Assembly (NCBI GenBank): GCA_014055465.1
Contig: WIAF01000001.1
Location: 558,001 to 622,000 of the forward strand
DNA length: 64,000 bases
Origin: Nitrospira sp. CR1.1
GTDB lineage: Bacteria; Nitrospirota; Nitrospiria; Nitrospirales; Nitrospiraceae
Direction: 5' to 3'
Positions 36,451 through 45,639 of this stretch are shown one piece after another. Numbering within the stretch: the first letter of the stretch is position 1; every line of letters begins with the position of its first letter. Made by a program: the position numbers and the translations under genes. The notes under the pieces are model-generated. The model saw only the letters and a list, made by a program, of their open reading frames with translations. It was not told the DNA's origin and did not search any database.

Positions 36451-36933
36451 TTATTTGCGCGCGTCTCCCAGCACACACCACAATCGCCGCATGCCGGATT
36501 TCTGATCGGTCACAGCCTGACCGGAAAAGAAACTCTGCTGCCAGGCGACAATCTCGTCTTTCGGATGGGGTGTGGCGGTCCAGTAGATGCCGGACTTGAT
36601 ATTGCGAAAGGGATGGCCTGCCGGTAGCGAAGGATCCTGTTGCTCAAGATCGACCAATGTCGCGATTTCGTCGATGCTCGGCGCACGCCACCCTTGCCGG
36701 CCACCCACGGTTTTCGTGGCGCAACGCGCGACGGAGCGATCCCACACATCGAAGACGTAATCCGGCTCACGCTCCCAGACTAAGCCGGATTTCTGGTCTT
36801 TCACCGCTTCGCCGTCGAACTGCAGGATGAACCGCGTGGCGCCCTCTTCGGCATGGAGGTGACCCGGCGGGAAACCGGCCCAAAGAAGGAACAGACAAGC
36901 AGACATCCGGCAGAGCGTCCACACGGTAGGCAT
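36451..36933 (-). CDS. Secreted DUF1566 (Lcl C-terminal) protein
   Basis: This 160-residue protein has a signal peptide (about 1-26, HLHA-EE) and one DUF1566 domain: KDQKSGLVWERE, WRAPSIDEIATLVD and SGIYWTATPH, a C-type-lectin-like fold often on bacterial surfaces. ATG 36933 (MPTVWTLCRMSACLFLLWAG) is chosen since it starts the signal peptide; the frame open to 37146 is not conserved. It follows the zinc-ribbon membrane protein gene by 62 bases and is probably in the same transcript. Ligand unknown. Confidence 0.8.
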   Translation of the reverse strand: MPTVWTLCRMSACLFLLWAGFPPGHLHAEEGATRFILQFDGEAVKDQKSGLVWEREPDYVFDVWDRSVARCATKTVGGRQGWRAPSIDEIATLVDLEQQDPSLPAGHPFRNIKSGIYWTATPHPKDEIVAWQQSFFSGQAVTDQKSGMRRLWCVLGDARK

Positions 36934-36995
36934 GGCCGGCAGTGTGCCCGATGTTTCAAGGCTTTTCAAGGATGGGGATGGTGAATCGGAAGACG

Positions 36996-37718
36996 TTACC
37001 AATCCAGCCGACGGGATTGCCGCCGTAGAAGCGCCGCGCCCCAGCACAACGATCCCAGCATCAGGACGGTACCGATGCCATACGCCACCTTCGCCAAACC
37101 ATGATCGTACTGCAACCACCCCAGCATGGTCAGGAGATTGTTCCAATCATGCGCATCCACTTCTTTGCCGGTAAACCCGCCAAGCAGAATCAGATCCATC
37201 TTGCGGGCATCGTTGATATAGGGCGCGACATCCATGAAATTTTCCGCCGTCCACCAGAGCGCCACCGACCCGCCGAAGGGATCACGCGTCTTGATGAGAA
37301 ATGTGCCCAGACAGACCAGCGGCATGAGGATCTGCCCGAGACTGCCGCCGAGGATGGTCATGAATCGCCCGAAGGGCATGAAGATCAGGTGCCCGGCCTC
37401 GTGAAACGGCAGGTTGACCAAGTGCAGGAACGATTCGCCGGTGTAATTGGTCTCGAGCGGCGTGGTGCTCAACCGCCAACCCCACCAGACCAGCAACAGG
37501 AACACCAGCACGCGCCCGGCGAAGGAGAACGGATTGACCGATTCTTCCGTGATGAGTAGCCACTGTTCAACGAACCGTACCCAAGTCGATGCGGGCACCG
37601 TCTGGCGCAGCAGGGGATCTGGAGGCGAGGATCGTTTCATCTTGGCAAAGATGATGCCGCAGCAGGCACAACCTGCCTTCCCATCCTCCTGTTTCCATCC
37701 ACATGTTGGACAGTGCAT
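36996..37718 (-). CDS. Zinc-ribbon membrane protein with HEAGH motif (M50-like)
   Basis: This 240-residue protein begins with a CxxC...CxxC zinc ribbon (MHCPTCGW, GCACCGI), followed by four or five transmembrane helices. A zinc-protease-type HEAGH lies in a membrane-adjacent helix (LPFHEAGHLIFMPFGRF), as in site-2 proteases. The second metal motif (NPDG-like) is not evident, but WTAENFMDVAPYINDARKMD could supply an Asp. It starts 3 bases after the M50 peptidase stop, so the two are co-translated. It could be a peptidase or an inactive relative. Confidence 0.72.
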   Translation of the reverse strand: MHCPTCGWKQEDGKAGCACCGIIFAKMKRSSPPDPLLRQTVPASTWVRFVEQWLLITEESVNPFSFAGRVLVFLLLVWWGWRLSTTPLETNYTGESFLHLVNLPFHEAGHLIFMPFGRFMTILGGSLGQILMPLVCLGTFLIKTRDPFGGSVALWWTAENFMDVAPYINDARKMDLILLGGFTGKEVDAHDWNNLLTMLGWLQYDHGLAKVAYGIGTVLMLGSLCWGAALLRRQSRRLDW

Positions 37719-37721
37719 CGA

Positions 37722-38678
37722 TCAGCGCAGAATGAACGGTTCCCAGGAGAAGGTCACGGCGAAAATAAGCAGGGCGATCCATCCGATCAGCCCGCGGGCG
37801 GCGCCCAATTCGCGACCGGGATTCCGCACCGGCGGATGGGCCAAGCCCATCAAGCCGGCAAGCCCGACCCACAAGAACCACCCTTTCCACCCCAGCCAAC
37901 CGAACACCATGAGGATCGGGACAAGGGCGACCGCCACACTACGCTGTCGCTCTCCCAGGAGAGCATAGGCGACATGCCCGCCATCGAGTTGACCGATCGG
38001 CAACAGATTGAGCGACGTAATGAAGAGGCCGAACCACGCGGCAAATCCGACCGGATGCAGAATCACATCCGCAGTTGGCGGCAGCGGGCCGATCACAACC
38101 CACGAGGCGAATTGAAGTAACAATGGTTCGCCCAGGTGCATGCCGTAATTGCCTTGAACCGGCACGACCGTCGACAGCCGGAGCCCGATCACGAGGGCAA
38201 TCACCGCAACGACAAATCCGGCAATCGGACCGGCAACCCCGATATCGAACAATGCCCGGCGATCGGTCAGCGGCGCGCGCATCCGGATAATCGCCCCGAA
38301 CGTCCCCACAAAATGCGGCAGCCCCGGCACGAACAACGGCAGCGAGGTCGGCACCCCATGCAGGCGCGACAACACATAGTGACCCAGTTCATGGGTGACG
38401 AGAATGCCCAGTAACGTCGCAGCAAAGGGAATACCCTTCCATAACGAGCCGGGGTCGTCGACAAGAAAGTTCCAAGGCCCAACCAGGGGATTGGTGTTCG
38501 TTTGGTAGGCTCCAGCCCATAACACGGTAAACACGGTGAGAAGAAACAGCAGTCCCGGGAGTAATAGCGCGGAGAAGCCCGGACGCTCATCTTCAACCCA
38601 TTCGTCCTCTTCGCTGTCCTCAAGCGAAGAGAGCCGTTCACCAGAAGAGCGGTTCTGATCCGACTCGTCGCGGTTCAT
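37722..38678 (-). CDS. Site-2 protease family (M50) membrane metallopeptidase
   Basis: This 318-residue protein has an acidic, cytosolic N-terminus (about 1-33) and six or seven transmembrane helices. Zinc ligands are HELGH (LVTHELGHYVLSRLHG) and a C-terminal Asp in GQLDGGHVAYAL, the usual LDGG form of NPDG. The PDZ domain is absent, resembling plant/cyanobacterial EGY-type and archaeal S2Ps. It should cleave membrane proteins within the bilayer. ATG 38678 fits GAGG at a 6-base spacing better than GTG 38681. It lies 15 bases downstream of the MBL gene. Confidence 0.88.
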   Translation of the reverse strand: MNRDESDQNRSSGERLSSLEDSEEDEWVEDERPGFSALLLPGLLFLLTVFTVLWAGAYQTNTNPLVGPWNFLVDDPGSLWKGIPFAATLLGILVTHELGHYVLSRLHGVPTSLPLFVPGLPHFVGTFGAIIRMRAPLTDRRALFDIGVAGPIAGFVVAVIALVIGLRLSTVVPVQGNYGMHLGEPLLLQFASWVVIGPLPPTADVILHPVGFAAWFGLFITSLNLLPIGQLDGGHVAYALLGERQRSVAVALVPILMVFGWLGWKGWFLWVGLAGLMGLAHPPVRNPGRELGAARGLIGWIALLIFAVTFSWEPFILR

Positions 38679-38693
38679 CACAGGCCTCTGGCG

Positions 38694-39530
38694 TTACATC
38701 GCGAACGGATTATGCAGGAGCTCTTCGCGAACCGTCGTGGCCGGTCCATGCCCCGGAAAAAGCCGCGTGTCCGGAGACAGGGCCAGCACGCGCTGACGGA
38801 CGGAGTCGAGATGTGCCTGATACAGTCCGGCCGGATTCGAACGGCCAATTGAGCCGGCAAACAGGGTGTCGCCCACAAAACAGATAGGTTCACCTGCTTC
38901 TTCGAGACGATAACAGACCCCGCCGGGAGTGTGGCCGGGAGTCGGCATGAACCGCAGCCTCAGCCCGCCCACCTGCAGCGTTCCATCCTGCCGGGGCTCG
39001 TGCAGCGCCTCCTGCGAGGGACGCCAGCTGAGGAGATCGAGATCGTCAGACCCGAGATAGACCGGCACCGGACTGGCTCTCAAAATGACGTCAATCCCAT
39101 CAGCATGGTCGGAATGGCCGTGCGTCAGGCAAATCGCCCGTAAGCGCAACTTCCGTGCGGCCAGCATCTCCAACATGGCATCGGCGTTGTACGCGGTATC
39201 GACGATCACCGCTTCCCCGCGATCATGCACGATGTAGCCTTTGACCTCGTAACTGCCGACTGAGCCAAGGATCGTCTCCACATGCCTGATGGACGATGGG
39301 AGCGCCTCCGGAACCCATCCCTCCGCCACTTGCGCCAGCTGCTCTGCCCTCAGCCCCAATGCACGGGCCACCGCTTGCACCTGCTCGCGACTTCGCGGAG
39401 GCTGGCCACGCTCCAATCCGCTCACGGCCGCCTCGGGAAGAGCACCGGCGCGGGCCACATCAGCTACCGATCGCTGCTGCCCGGTCCGGGCCTTCTTGAT
39501 GATATCGCCCAGTTCGTCTTCAAGCGGCAT
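38694..39530 (-). CDS. MBL-fold hydrolase with N-terminal XRE helix-turn-helix
   Basis: This 278-residue fusion has, at residues 1-65, an XRE-type helix-turn-helix (GDIIKKARTGQQRSVADVAR, then ALPEAAVSGLERGQ). Residues 85-278 form a metallo-beta-lactamase fold with THGHSDHADG, PTPGHTPGG, VGDTLFAG and PGHGPAT, as in glyoxalase II and persulfide dioxygenase. It could be a DNA-bound enzyme or an enzyme whose HTH binds a partner. ATG 39530 is preferred to 39551. First gene of a four-gene run with the M50 and zinc-ribbon proteins. Confidence 0.85.
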   Translation of the reverse strand: MPLEDELGDIIKKARTGQQRSVADVARAGALPEAAVSGLERGQPPRSREQVQAVARALGLRAEQLAQVAEGWVPEALPSSIRHVETILGSVGSYEVKGYIVHDRGEAVIVDTAYNADAMLEMLAARKLRLRAICLTHGHSDHADGIDVILRASPVPVYLGSDDLDLLSWRPSQEALHEPRQDGTLQVGGLRLRFMPTPGHTPGGVCYRLEEAGEPICFVGDTLFAGSIGRSNPAGLYQAHLDSVRQRVLALSPDTRLFPGHGPATTVREELLHNPFAM

Positions 39531-39714
39531 GCATCTCTCTCTCGAAAACAACGGGAGAATGTAGGCGCACTAGAACGTGCATTGACCGTACACCTCACAC
39601 CTTCTCATCTGGCAAGCAGGTTGAGGCGGCTCTCACTGCACACGTCCAACGAGGGCCTTCCGAGGCCGCGCGTTGTGCGAGCAAAAAGACGCCCCGACCT
39701 ACCGGCTTCCTTCC

Positions 39715-41163
39715 TCAACTCTCCGGCGCCAGCGTAATCTCCTTCACCTCGCCAAAACTCGCCAACACGTTCGACAAGGCGTTGCCGGCTCCGACGGCGA
39801 GAATCCGCAACCGTTCGGGATTAAAATGCGTCTTTGCCGCCCGTAGGATATCGTCCTTGGTCAGCTTCACCACCTTGTCCCGGATCTGCTGCAGCCAATC
39901 TTTTGGCAGACCGTCATATTCGAGATCCATGAGGCGCGCCACGATACTCGACGCGCTGGTGAATGAGAAGACAAACGAATTCACGTAGGCTTCTTTCGCT
40001 TCCTCCAGCTCGGCATCCGTCACCGGCTCACTGCGCATGCGCTCCATATTGGCCACGAAGCGATTCACCACCTCCTGCGTGGACGAGAGCTTGGTCTCCG
40101 CGCGCATCAGCCAGACGCCTTCATCATACACACTGGCCCGCAGGCCGCTGCCGACGGAATAGGCCAGCCCGCGCTTCGTGCGCACGTCGTTAAACAGCCG
40201 GCTACGGAATGAACTGCCGCCCAGGATGTCGTTGGCGATCGCCACCGCCACGTAATCGGGATGGGTTTCCCGGATCGTCAAGTGACCCACGCGCAAATGG
40301 GTTTGCGAGGTCTCCTTGTTCACGAATCGCACCAGGCCGGTCTTGAAGTCGGACTCCGCCACAGCCGGAATCGTGACAGCAGGCACAGCCCCTTTGTCCC
40401 AATCCCCGAAGGCTTCGCGCAACAGCGCCACCATGCCGGCCTTTTCGAAATCGCCGGTCACGCCGAGAATGATGCCGTTGGGATGAACGGTCTGTTGATG
40501 AAAAGCCGCCAGATCTTCGCGGGTGATCGAGTCGATCGAACGCACCGAGGTTTCCCGCGCGCTGGGATGGGTCGGGCCATAGAGCAGCTTCGCGAATTCC
40601 CGTCCCACGATGGAGCCGGGACTGTCCTGCCGGCGCCGGATTCCCTCGAGCGCCTGCAACTTCGCCAGCTCGACCCGGCTCTGCTCAAATGCCGGCCGCC
40701 GCAACAGGTCGGCAAAGATCTGCAGCCCCCGCTTCAGGTCCTTCTTCAGGACATCGAGAGAGGCGGACCCGGACTCTTTGCTGAAACCGATGGAGATGGT
40801 GGCCGCCAACTGTTCCAACTCTTCATCAACCTCGTCCGGCGACATGGTGGCCGATCCACCGGTGCGCATCGCTGCGCCGGTCATCCCCGCGAGACCGACC
40901 TTCTCCGCCGGATCCAGCCAACTGCCGGTCCTGAGGGTTGCATTGATCGTCACCAGCGGCAACTCGTGGTCTTCGAGCAGGTACACCACCATGCCGTTGT
41001 CCAGCACCAGCCGCTCCGCATCCGGCGGATTGAACTCCACCGTCGGGAACCGCATCGTGCGCGGATTCTCCGTCGCCAGGTCCGCCGCCCATCCCACCGT
41101 CACTTGCAACAGGAGCATGAGCACCATGGCCACACACGACATTCGTCCCATCGGTTTCCTCAT
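39715..41163 (-). CDS. M16 peptidase family protein, non-catalytic partner
   Basis: This 482-residue protein has a signal peptide (MRKPMGRMSCVAMVLMLLL, ending GWA). The two M16 domains are complete, but the HxxEH zinc motif is missing at its expected place (GLAGMTGAAMRTGG), while the R/Y substrate motif is kept (FRSRLFNDVRTKRGLAYSVG). It is thus the beta-type half of a two-chain peptidase. ATG 41163 is chosen because GAGAGG lies 8 bases upstream; ATG 41202 would overlap the preceding gene by 4 bases (ATGA). Periplasmic. Confidence 0.9.
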   Translation of the reverse strand: MRKPMGRMSCVAMVLMLLLQVTVGWAADLATENPRTMRFPTVEFNPPDAERLVLDNGMVVYLLEDHELPLVTINATLRTGSWLDPAEKVGLAGMTGAAMRTGGSATMSPDEVDEELEQLAATISIGFSKESGSASLDVLKKDLKRGLQIFADLLRRPAFEQSRVELAKLQALEGIRRRQDSPGSIVGREFAKLLYGPTHPSARETSVRSIDSITREDLAAFHQQTVHPNGIILGVTGDFEKAGMVALLREAFGDWDKGAVPAVTIPAVAESDFKTGLVRFVNKETSQTHLRVGHLTIRETHPDYVAVAIANDILGGSSFRSRLFNDVRTKRGLAYSVGSGLRASVYDEGVWLMRAETKLSSTQEVVNRFVANMERMRSEPVTDAELEEAKEAYVNSFVFSFTSASSIVARLMDLEYDGLPKDWLQQIRDKVVKLTKDDILRAAKTHFNPERLRILAVGAGNALSNVLASFGEVKEITLAPES

Positions 41164-41198
41164 CAAAATTCCTCTCTCCACTTCACGAATGACGCGCC

Positions 41199-42770
41199 TC
41201 ATCGAGCCACCTCACCAACTGCCGCCATTTTTTTATCGGGCGCCTTCTTCACCAGGACCCCGACCGTCCGATTCAGCTTCGTCAAATACTGCGAGGCCAC
41301 CCGCTGCACATCGGCGGGCGTCACGGCTGCGATCCGGGCGCGCGCATTCACCACATACCGCCAGGTGCCGGCCACGGTCTGATAAAACGCCAACTGCGAG
41401 GCCAGGCCGCTATTGGAGCGCAACGACCGCACCAGATCCGCATCAAGTCCGTTGAGGACCCGCTCGAACTCCTTCGCCGAGATCGGTTCCGTCTTCAATC
41501 GTTCGAGTTCTTCATAAATCGCCGATTCCACTTCCGCCGTCGTATGGGGCGCCAGCGGGGTCGCCGCAATCACGAACAGATTCGGCGCACGAACGCCCGG
41601 GTAGTTCGTATCCGACATTACGGAAGCCGCAAGCCGCTTATCCCGCACCAGCGTGCTGTACAAGCGCGAGGTGACCCCTTCGGTCAGCACTTCGTCGATC
41701 ACATCGAAGACGAAATCGTCAGGATGACCGATGGTAGGTTTGTGATAGCCGATCGCCAGCGCCGGTTCGGCATCAAATTCGATTTCGACCCGACGCTCCC
41801 CGCGTTGCGGCGGCTCTTCGGTCACCAACGCCGGAATGGGCGGCGCAGCCGGAATCTTGCCGAAGGTCTGCTCGATCAACGCAATCACCTCCTTCGGCTG
41901 AATATCGCCAACAATGGCGACCGTCGCGTTGTTCGGGCCGTAATAGGTTTTGAAGAAGGCTTCCGTGGCCGCCGGCGTGAGGGCCATGATGTCCGAGCCC
42001 CAGCCGATCGTGGGCACCCCGTACTGATGCGCTTGGAAAGCCGTGGAGGTAAAGGTCTCGTACAGCAGGCCGGTCGGGCTGTCGTCGGTCCGGAGCCGCC
42101 GCTCCTCCATGACCACGCCCCGCTCCTTATAGAATTCACGCAACACAGGATGCGCCATCCGGTCGGATTCCAACGCCGCCCACAGCGGCAACCGGTTGGC
42201 CGGAAGGCTGATCACATATCGTGTGATGTCTTTGCCGGTCGAGGCATTGAGGCCGACCCCGCCGTGACGTTGATACAACAGCGCCATCTCGTTGCCCACG
42301 ACGTACTCGCCCGCTTTCTCCTGCAATTCTTTGAACCGCCGTTGCAGCTGTTGTACCTCCTGCGACACCACAGGCGGCTTCCCGTCCATTTGCGCGCGGG
42401 CGGCTTCGTCGCGCTCGCGGCGGTCAAGCTCATCCCCCACCATGGTCAACTCGTCCAGCACCGCCTGTTCCCGCTGGGGATCCCGCGTGCCTATGGTCCG
42501 CGTGCCTTTAAACGCCATGTGTTCGTACAAATGCGCCAGGCCGGTCAGCCCCACCTGTTCATTGACGCCGCCGACCCCGAACGTCATGTTGATGCTGACG
42601 ATCGGCGCTTGATGCCGTTCGACCATCAATACCGTCATCCCGTTCGCCAGTTTGTGTTCGATGACCCGGTCGGCCAGGCTCGGGGATTCCGCATACGCGG
42701 ACGCCGCCGCCGTAAGCATGCCGGTGAAGACCACCATACCGATTGTGCGCGCCCGTTCGATGCTGATCAT
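41199..42770 (-). CDS. M16 (insulinase/processing peptidase-type) zinc peptidase
   Basis: This 523-residue catalytic half has a signal peptide (ASAYA) and the inverted zinc motif HLYEHMAFKGT with the downstream Glu expected about 70-80 residues later. An unusual charged helical insertion (DELDRRERDEAARAQMDGKP) lies inside the first domain. It should work in the periplasm with the following non-catalytic partner, degrading peptides. Its start overlaps the gph stop by ATGA, so translation is coupled. Confidence 0.92.
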   Translation of the reverse strand: MISIERARTIGMVVFTGMLTAAASAYAESPSLADRVIEHKLANGMTVLMVERHQAPIVSINMTFGVGGVNEQVGLTGLAHLYEHMAFKGTRTIGTRDPQREQAVLDELTMVGDELDRRERDEAARAQMDGKPPVVSQEVQQLQRRFKELQEKAGEYVVGNEMALLYQRHGGVGLNASTGKDITRYVISLPANRLPLWAALESDRMAHPVLREFYKERGVVMEERRLRTDDSPTGLLYETFTSTAFQAHQYGVPTIGWGSDIMALTPAATEAFFKTYYGPNNATVAIVGDIQPKEVIALIEQTFGKIPAAPPIPALVTEEPPQRGERRVEIEFDAEPALAIGYHKPTIGHPDDFVFDVIDEVLTEGVTSRLYSTLVRDKRLAASVMSDTNYPGVRAPNLFVIAATPLAPHTTAEVESAIYEELERLKTEPISAKEFERVLNGLDADLVRSLRSNSGLASQLAFYQTVAGTWRYVVNARARIAAVTPADVQRVASQYLTKLNRTVGVLVKKAPDKKMAAVGEVAR

Positions 42771-43417
42771 ATGAAGAGCTCCATCAATTCCTCCGGTCGT
42801 TCAATAAACCAATCCGGTTGGCAGGCCGCCATCTTCTGACGATTGCCCATGCCATATCCCACCGCACAGACCCGAATGCCCGCATTGTGCCCGCCGTTGA
42901 TGTCATTGGTGCTGTCGCCGATGAGCACCGTGCGATCCTTCTTCACGCCGAGTTGTTCCATCACATGCAGCAGCATGCCCGGCTCCGGCTTCAGGCCGAA
43001 CCCGTTGTCGCCACCGACCACATAGGCGAAGTGGTGCTGGCCGAGCCCTTTTAAAATGACATTGGTATATTCGATCGCTTTGTTCGTTGCCACGGCTTTG
43101 GGCTTGGCGGAAAAATGCGTCAAGATCTGGTCAATTCCCGGATAAAACGAGGTGCGATCTAGGCAATGTTGCAGATAGTGCGCGCGAAAGACGCGCAACG
43201 CTTCGTCGAACAGATCCTGGTTATCTTCCCCGACGGCCAGCCGTAACAGTTTCTTCACACCGTCGCCGACGAACCCGAAAATTTCCTCCTGCGGCCGCTC
43301 CGGCACACCCAGATCGCGCAACGTCAAATTGACACTGTCGGCGATATCCCACTTCGATTCAATGAGCGTGCCGTCCAGGTCGAAGATGAGCAAATCGATC
43401 TCAGATTGTTTCGTCAT
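42767..43417 (-). CDS. gph: Phosphoglycolate phosphatase-like HAD phosphatase
   Basis: This 216-residue HAD-IA phosphatase has motif I FDLDGTLIESK, motif II VATNK, motif III Lys in GLKPEPGML and motif IV IGDSTNDI. The cap helix region (GFVGDGVKKLLRLAVGE) is the Gph type, so 2-phosphoglycolate is a likely substrate, though other small phosphates are possible. ATG 43417 overlaps the preceding stop by ATGA and is followed directly by motif I. The upstream open frame to 43705 is only a shadow of the neighbour gene. Confidence 0.88.
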   Translation of the reverse strand: MTKQSEIDLLIFDLDGTLIESKWDIADSVNLTLRDLGVPERPQEEIFGFVGDGVKKLLRLAVGEDNQDLFDEALRVFRAHYLQHCLDRTSFYPGIDQILTHFSAKPKAVATNKAIEYTNVILKGLGQHHFAYVVGGDNGFGLKPEPGMLLHVMEQLGVKKDRTVLIGDSTNDINGGHNAGIRVCAVGYGMGNRQKMAACQPDWFIERPEELMELFI

Positions 43418-43974
43418 TCTTTTGCCTTTCGCAATTCTGCCTGCAAGGCCGCCAGCGACGCCTGCCGCGTTCCGTCTTTTTCTTCCAGCATGGCCTGCCG
43501 GACCACATTCAACATGCGTTTCTGACCGACGTGGGGCGGCAGGATCGGCTCCACAATTTTCCACCGCCCGTTCATCACCTTGAGCCGGACACGCGCCTGC
43601 TCTGTACCGGGCTCCGGCATAAACCCGGCGGTATCCAGGTACATGACGCCCAGCACGCGAAACTCTACCGGCACCACCACCTCCAGCCGGTTCACAATCT
43701 CCCATTGGCGAAAATCATCCGGCACCGTGAAGCCGTTGATGACGATGACCTTGCCCCAGGCCGGCTCTTCCTTCCAGTCGACATATCCGGCCACCGATTC
43801 GAAAGCACTCGCATCGAGCCGCACGCCCTTGTTATCGAGCGCAAAATATTTCTCCACCACTTTGGCCGGTGAATGCGACACGGCGTTGCTTTGCGCCTGT
43901 CCTGGCGTGGCCCAGGCTGACAGCCAGACGACTCCCGTCAACACTCCGATGATCGCCGCGCGCAGAGATAGCAT
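43414..43974 (-). CDS. Secreted protein of unknown function
   Basis: This 186-residue protein has a signal peptide (about 1-28, GQAQ). The mature part is rich in aromatic and charged residues (VVEKYFALDNKGVRLDA, then YVDWKEEPAWGKVIVINGF) and may adopt an NTF2-like fold, judging by length and the RVRLKVMNGRWKIVEP ending; this is a guess. It starts 4 bases after the pyk stop and overlaps gph by ATGA, so it lies in the pyk operon. Function not recognised. Confidence 0.72.
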   Translation of the reverse strand: MLSLRAAIIGVLTGVVWLSAWATPGQAQSNAVSHSPAKVVEKYFALDNKGVRLDASAFESVAGYVDWKEEPAWGKVIVINGFTVPDDFRQWEIVNRLEVVVPVEFRVLGVMYLDTAGFMPEPGTEQARVRLKVMNGRWKIVEPILPPHVGQKRMLNVVRQAMLEEKDGTRQASLAALQAELRKAKE

Positions 43975-43978
43975 CCCG

Positions 43979-45430
43979 CTAACATACCTCGTGCAGTTTC
44001 ATGAGATTCGTCCCGCCCGGCTGCCCGATTCTTGTCCCGGAGAGAATGACAAGGCGTTGCCCTGCCGTGACGAGACCTTCCGTCTTCAGCCGTCGCTCGG
44101 CCTCGTTGACCCGCTCGTCGGTCGTCGGGATCTGCGCCATGGTGTGCGACAGCACGCCCCAATAGAGGGCCATCTGCCGACGGATCGGCTCAAACGGTGT
44201 CAAACCGATGATCACCGCAGCCGGACGGTGTTTCGAGACCAGCCGGGCCGTTGTTCCGCGCTCGCTGAAGGCCACAATAGCCGTCGCGCCGGTTGCGGTC
44301 GCGGCCGAGGATGCGGACAAACAAATCGCCTCTTCAAACGTGAGACGCCGATTGTCCGGCGACGCCCTGCGGACGAATCCCGGCCCCGTTTCGACTTCCG
44401 CCGCCCGGACAATGCGGTCCATCACCTGCACGACTTCGACCGGATACTGCCCGATGGCCGTTTCCGCGGATAACATCACGGCATCGGTGCCATCGAACAC
44501 GGCATTGGCCACATCCGACGCTTCCGCCCTGGTCGGGCGCACATGCTGCGTCATCGATTCCAACATTTGTGTGGCCGTGATCACCAACCGACGATGGCGA
44601 TTCGCAGCGGCGATAATGCGCTTCTGTAACACCGGCACAGCTTCCGGCCCCAATTCCACGCCCAAATCCCCACGCGCGACCATCACGCCGTCCGCATGCT
44701 GCAGGATGGCATCCAACCCCGTCACCGCTTCCTGCCGCTCAATTTTGGCAATAACCGGCACGTCCCCGCCGCACTCGGCGATCAGCTGTTTGGCGGCAAG
44801 GATATCTTCCGCGCCGCGCACAAATGACAGCGCGATATAATCCACCCCCTGCGCAACACCGAATCGCAAGTCCTCCCGGTCCTTGTCGGTCAACGTAGGC
44901 GCACTGACGACTGTCCCCGGCAGATTCATGCCCTTATGAGACGTCACACGCCCGCCAGCCACCACAGTACACTCTACTGCCCCATCGATGATGCGATCAG
45001 CCGTCAATTCGACGAGGCCGTCATCGATGAGTATTTTGGCCCCTGGCCGAATGTCCCTGGTCAGGGCCTGGTACGTCACCGGAATCTCGTGCGCCGGATC
45101 GGCAGGCAGCACGGCCCTTGCGCCGATCTGCCCGCCGGATCGCAAGGTCACCGTCCGCAACCGCACTCGTTGCCCGGCACGCAGTTCCAATATTCCGTCA
45201 ATCTCTCCAACGCGAATGCGCGGCCCCTGCAGGTCCTGGATGATCGCAACCGCCACACCCTGACGGTCGGCCGCCTCGCGAATGACCTTGATCGCCTGTC
45301 CGTGGGACGCGTGGGTGCCGTGAGAAAAGTTTAACCGCGCCGCATTCATGCCGCTCTGGATGAGCTGCCCGAGCACGCCCGCGCCATCGCTCGCAGGCCC
45401 GATGGTGCAAACGATTTTCGCTTTTCGCAT
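43979..45430 (-). CDS. pyk: Pyruvate kinase
   Basis: This 483-residue enzyme makes pyruvate and ATP from PEP. It has the N-terminal substrate strand MNAARLNFSHGTH, the catalytic lysine in IAKIERQEA, the signature VMVARGDLGVELG and TATQMLESM, and a complete C-terminal allosteric domain. ATG 45430 (MRKAKIVCTIGP) is the family start. A TAGAAT box at 45528-45533 on the minus strand may be its -10. It heads a five-gene operon with a secreted protein, gph and two M16 proteins, and is divergent from the PFK-phosphatase fusion. Confidence 0.95.
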   Translation of the reverse strand: MRKAKIVCTIGPASDGAGVLGQLIQSGMNAARLNFSHGTHASHGQAIKVIREAADRQGVAVAIIQDLQGPRIRVGEIDGILELRAGQRVRLRTVTLRSGGQIGARAVLPADPAHEIPVTYQALTRDIRPGAKILIDDGLVELTADRIIDGAVECTVVAGGRVTSHKGMNLPGTVVSAPTLTDKDREDLRFGVAQGVDYIALSFVRGAEDILAAKQLIAECGGDVPVIAKIERQEAVTGLDAILQHADGVMVARGDLGVELGPEAVPVLQKRIIAAANRHRRLVITATQMLESMTQHVRPTRAEASDVANAVFDGTDAVMLSAETAIGQYPVEVVQVMDRIVRAAEVETGPGFVRRASPDNRRLTFEEAICLSASSAATATGATAIVAFSERGTTARLVSKHRPAAVIIGLTPFEPIRRQMALYWGVLSHTMAQIPTTDERVNEAERRLKTEGLVTAGQRLVILSGTRIGQPGGTNLMKLHEVC

Positions 45431-45639
45431 GCTGCTGTTCTTCAGTCTTGACAAGATCGGCCCGGCACACCATCTTGTACGTCAACGGCGAGGCTCAAAC
45501 TATCCGGCGTTCGGTCGGCATCGGGTTATTCTAACAAACCCTCCCGCATGCCGCAAAAGAACATCTCTATACGTTCACCGGAACAGCGATGCCGAACGCC
45601 TGAAATTTTTTTGACGAACCCTACACCGCGAGGCCATGC

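Noticed and set aside
41544..42839. A 431-codon open frame on the plus strand
   Set aside because: Antisense to the catalytic M16 peptidase gene, Arg/His-rich shadow composition.
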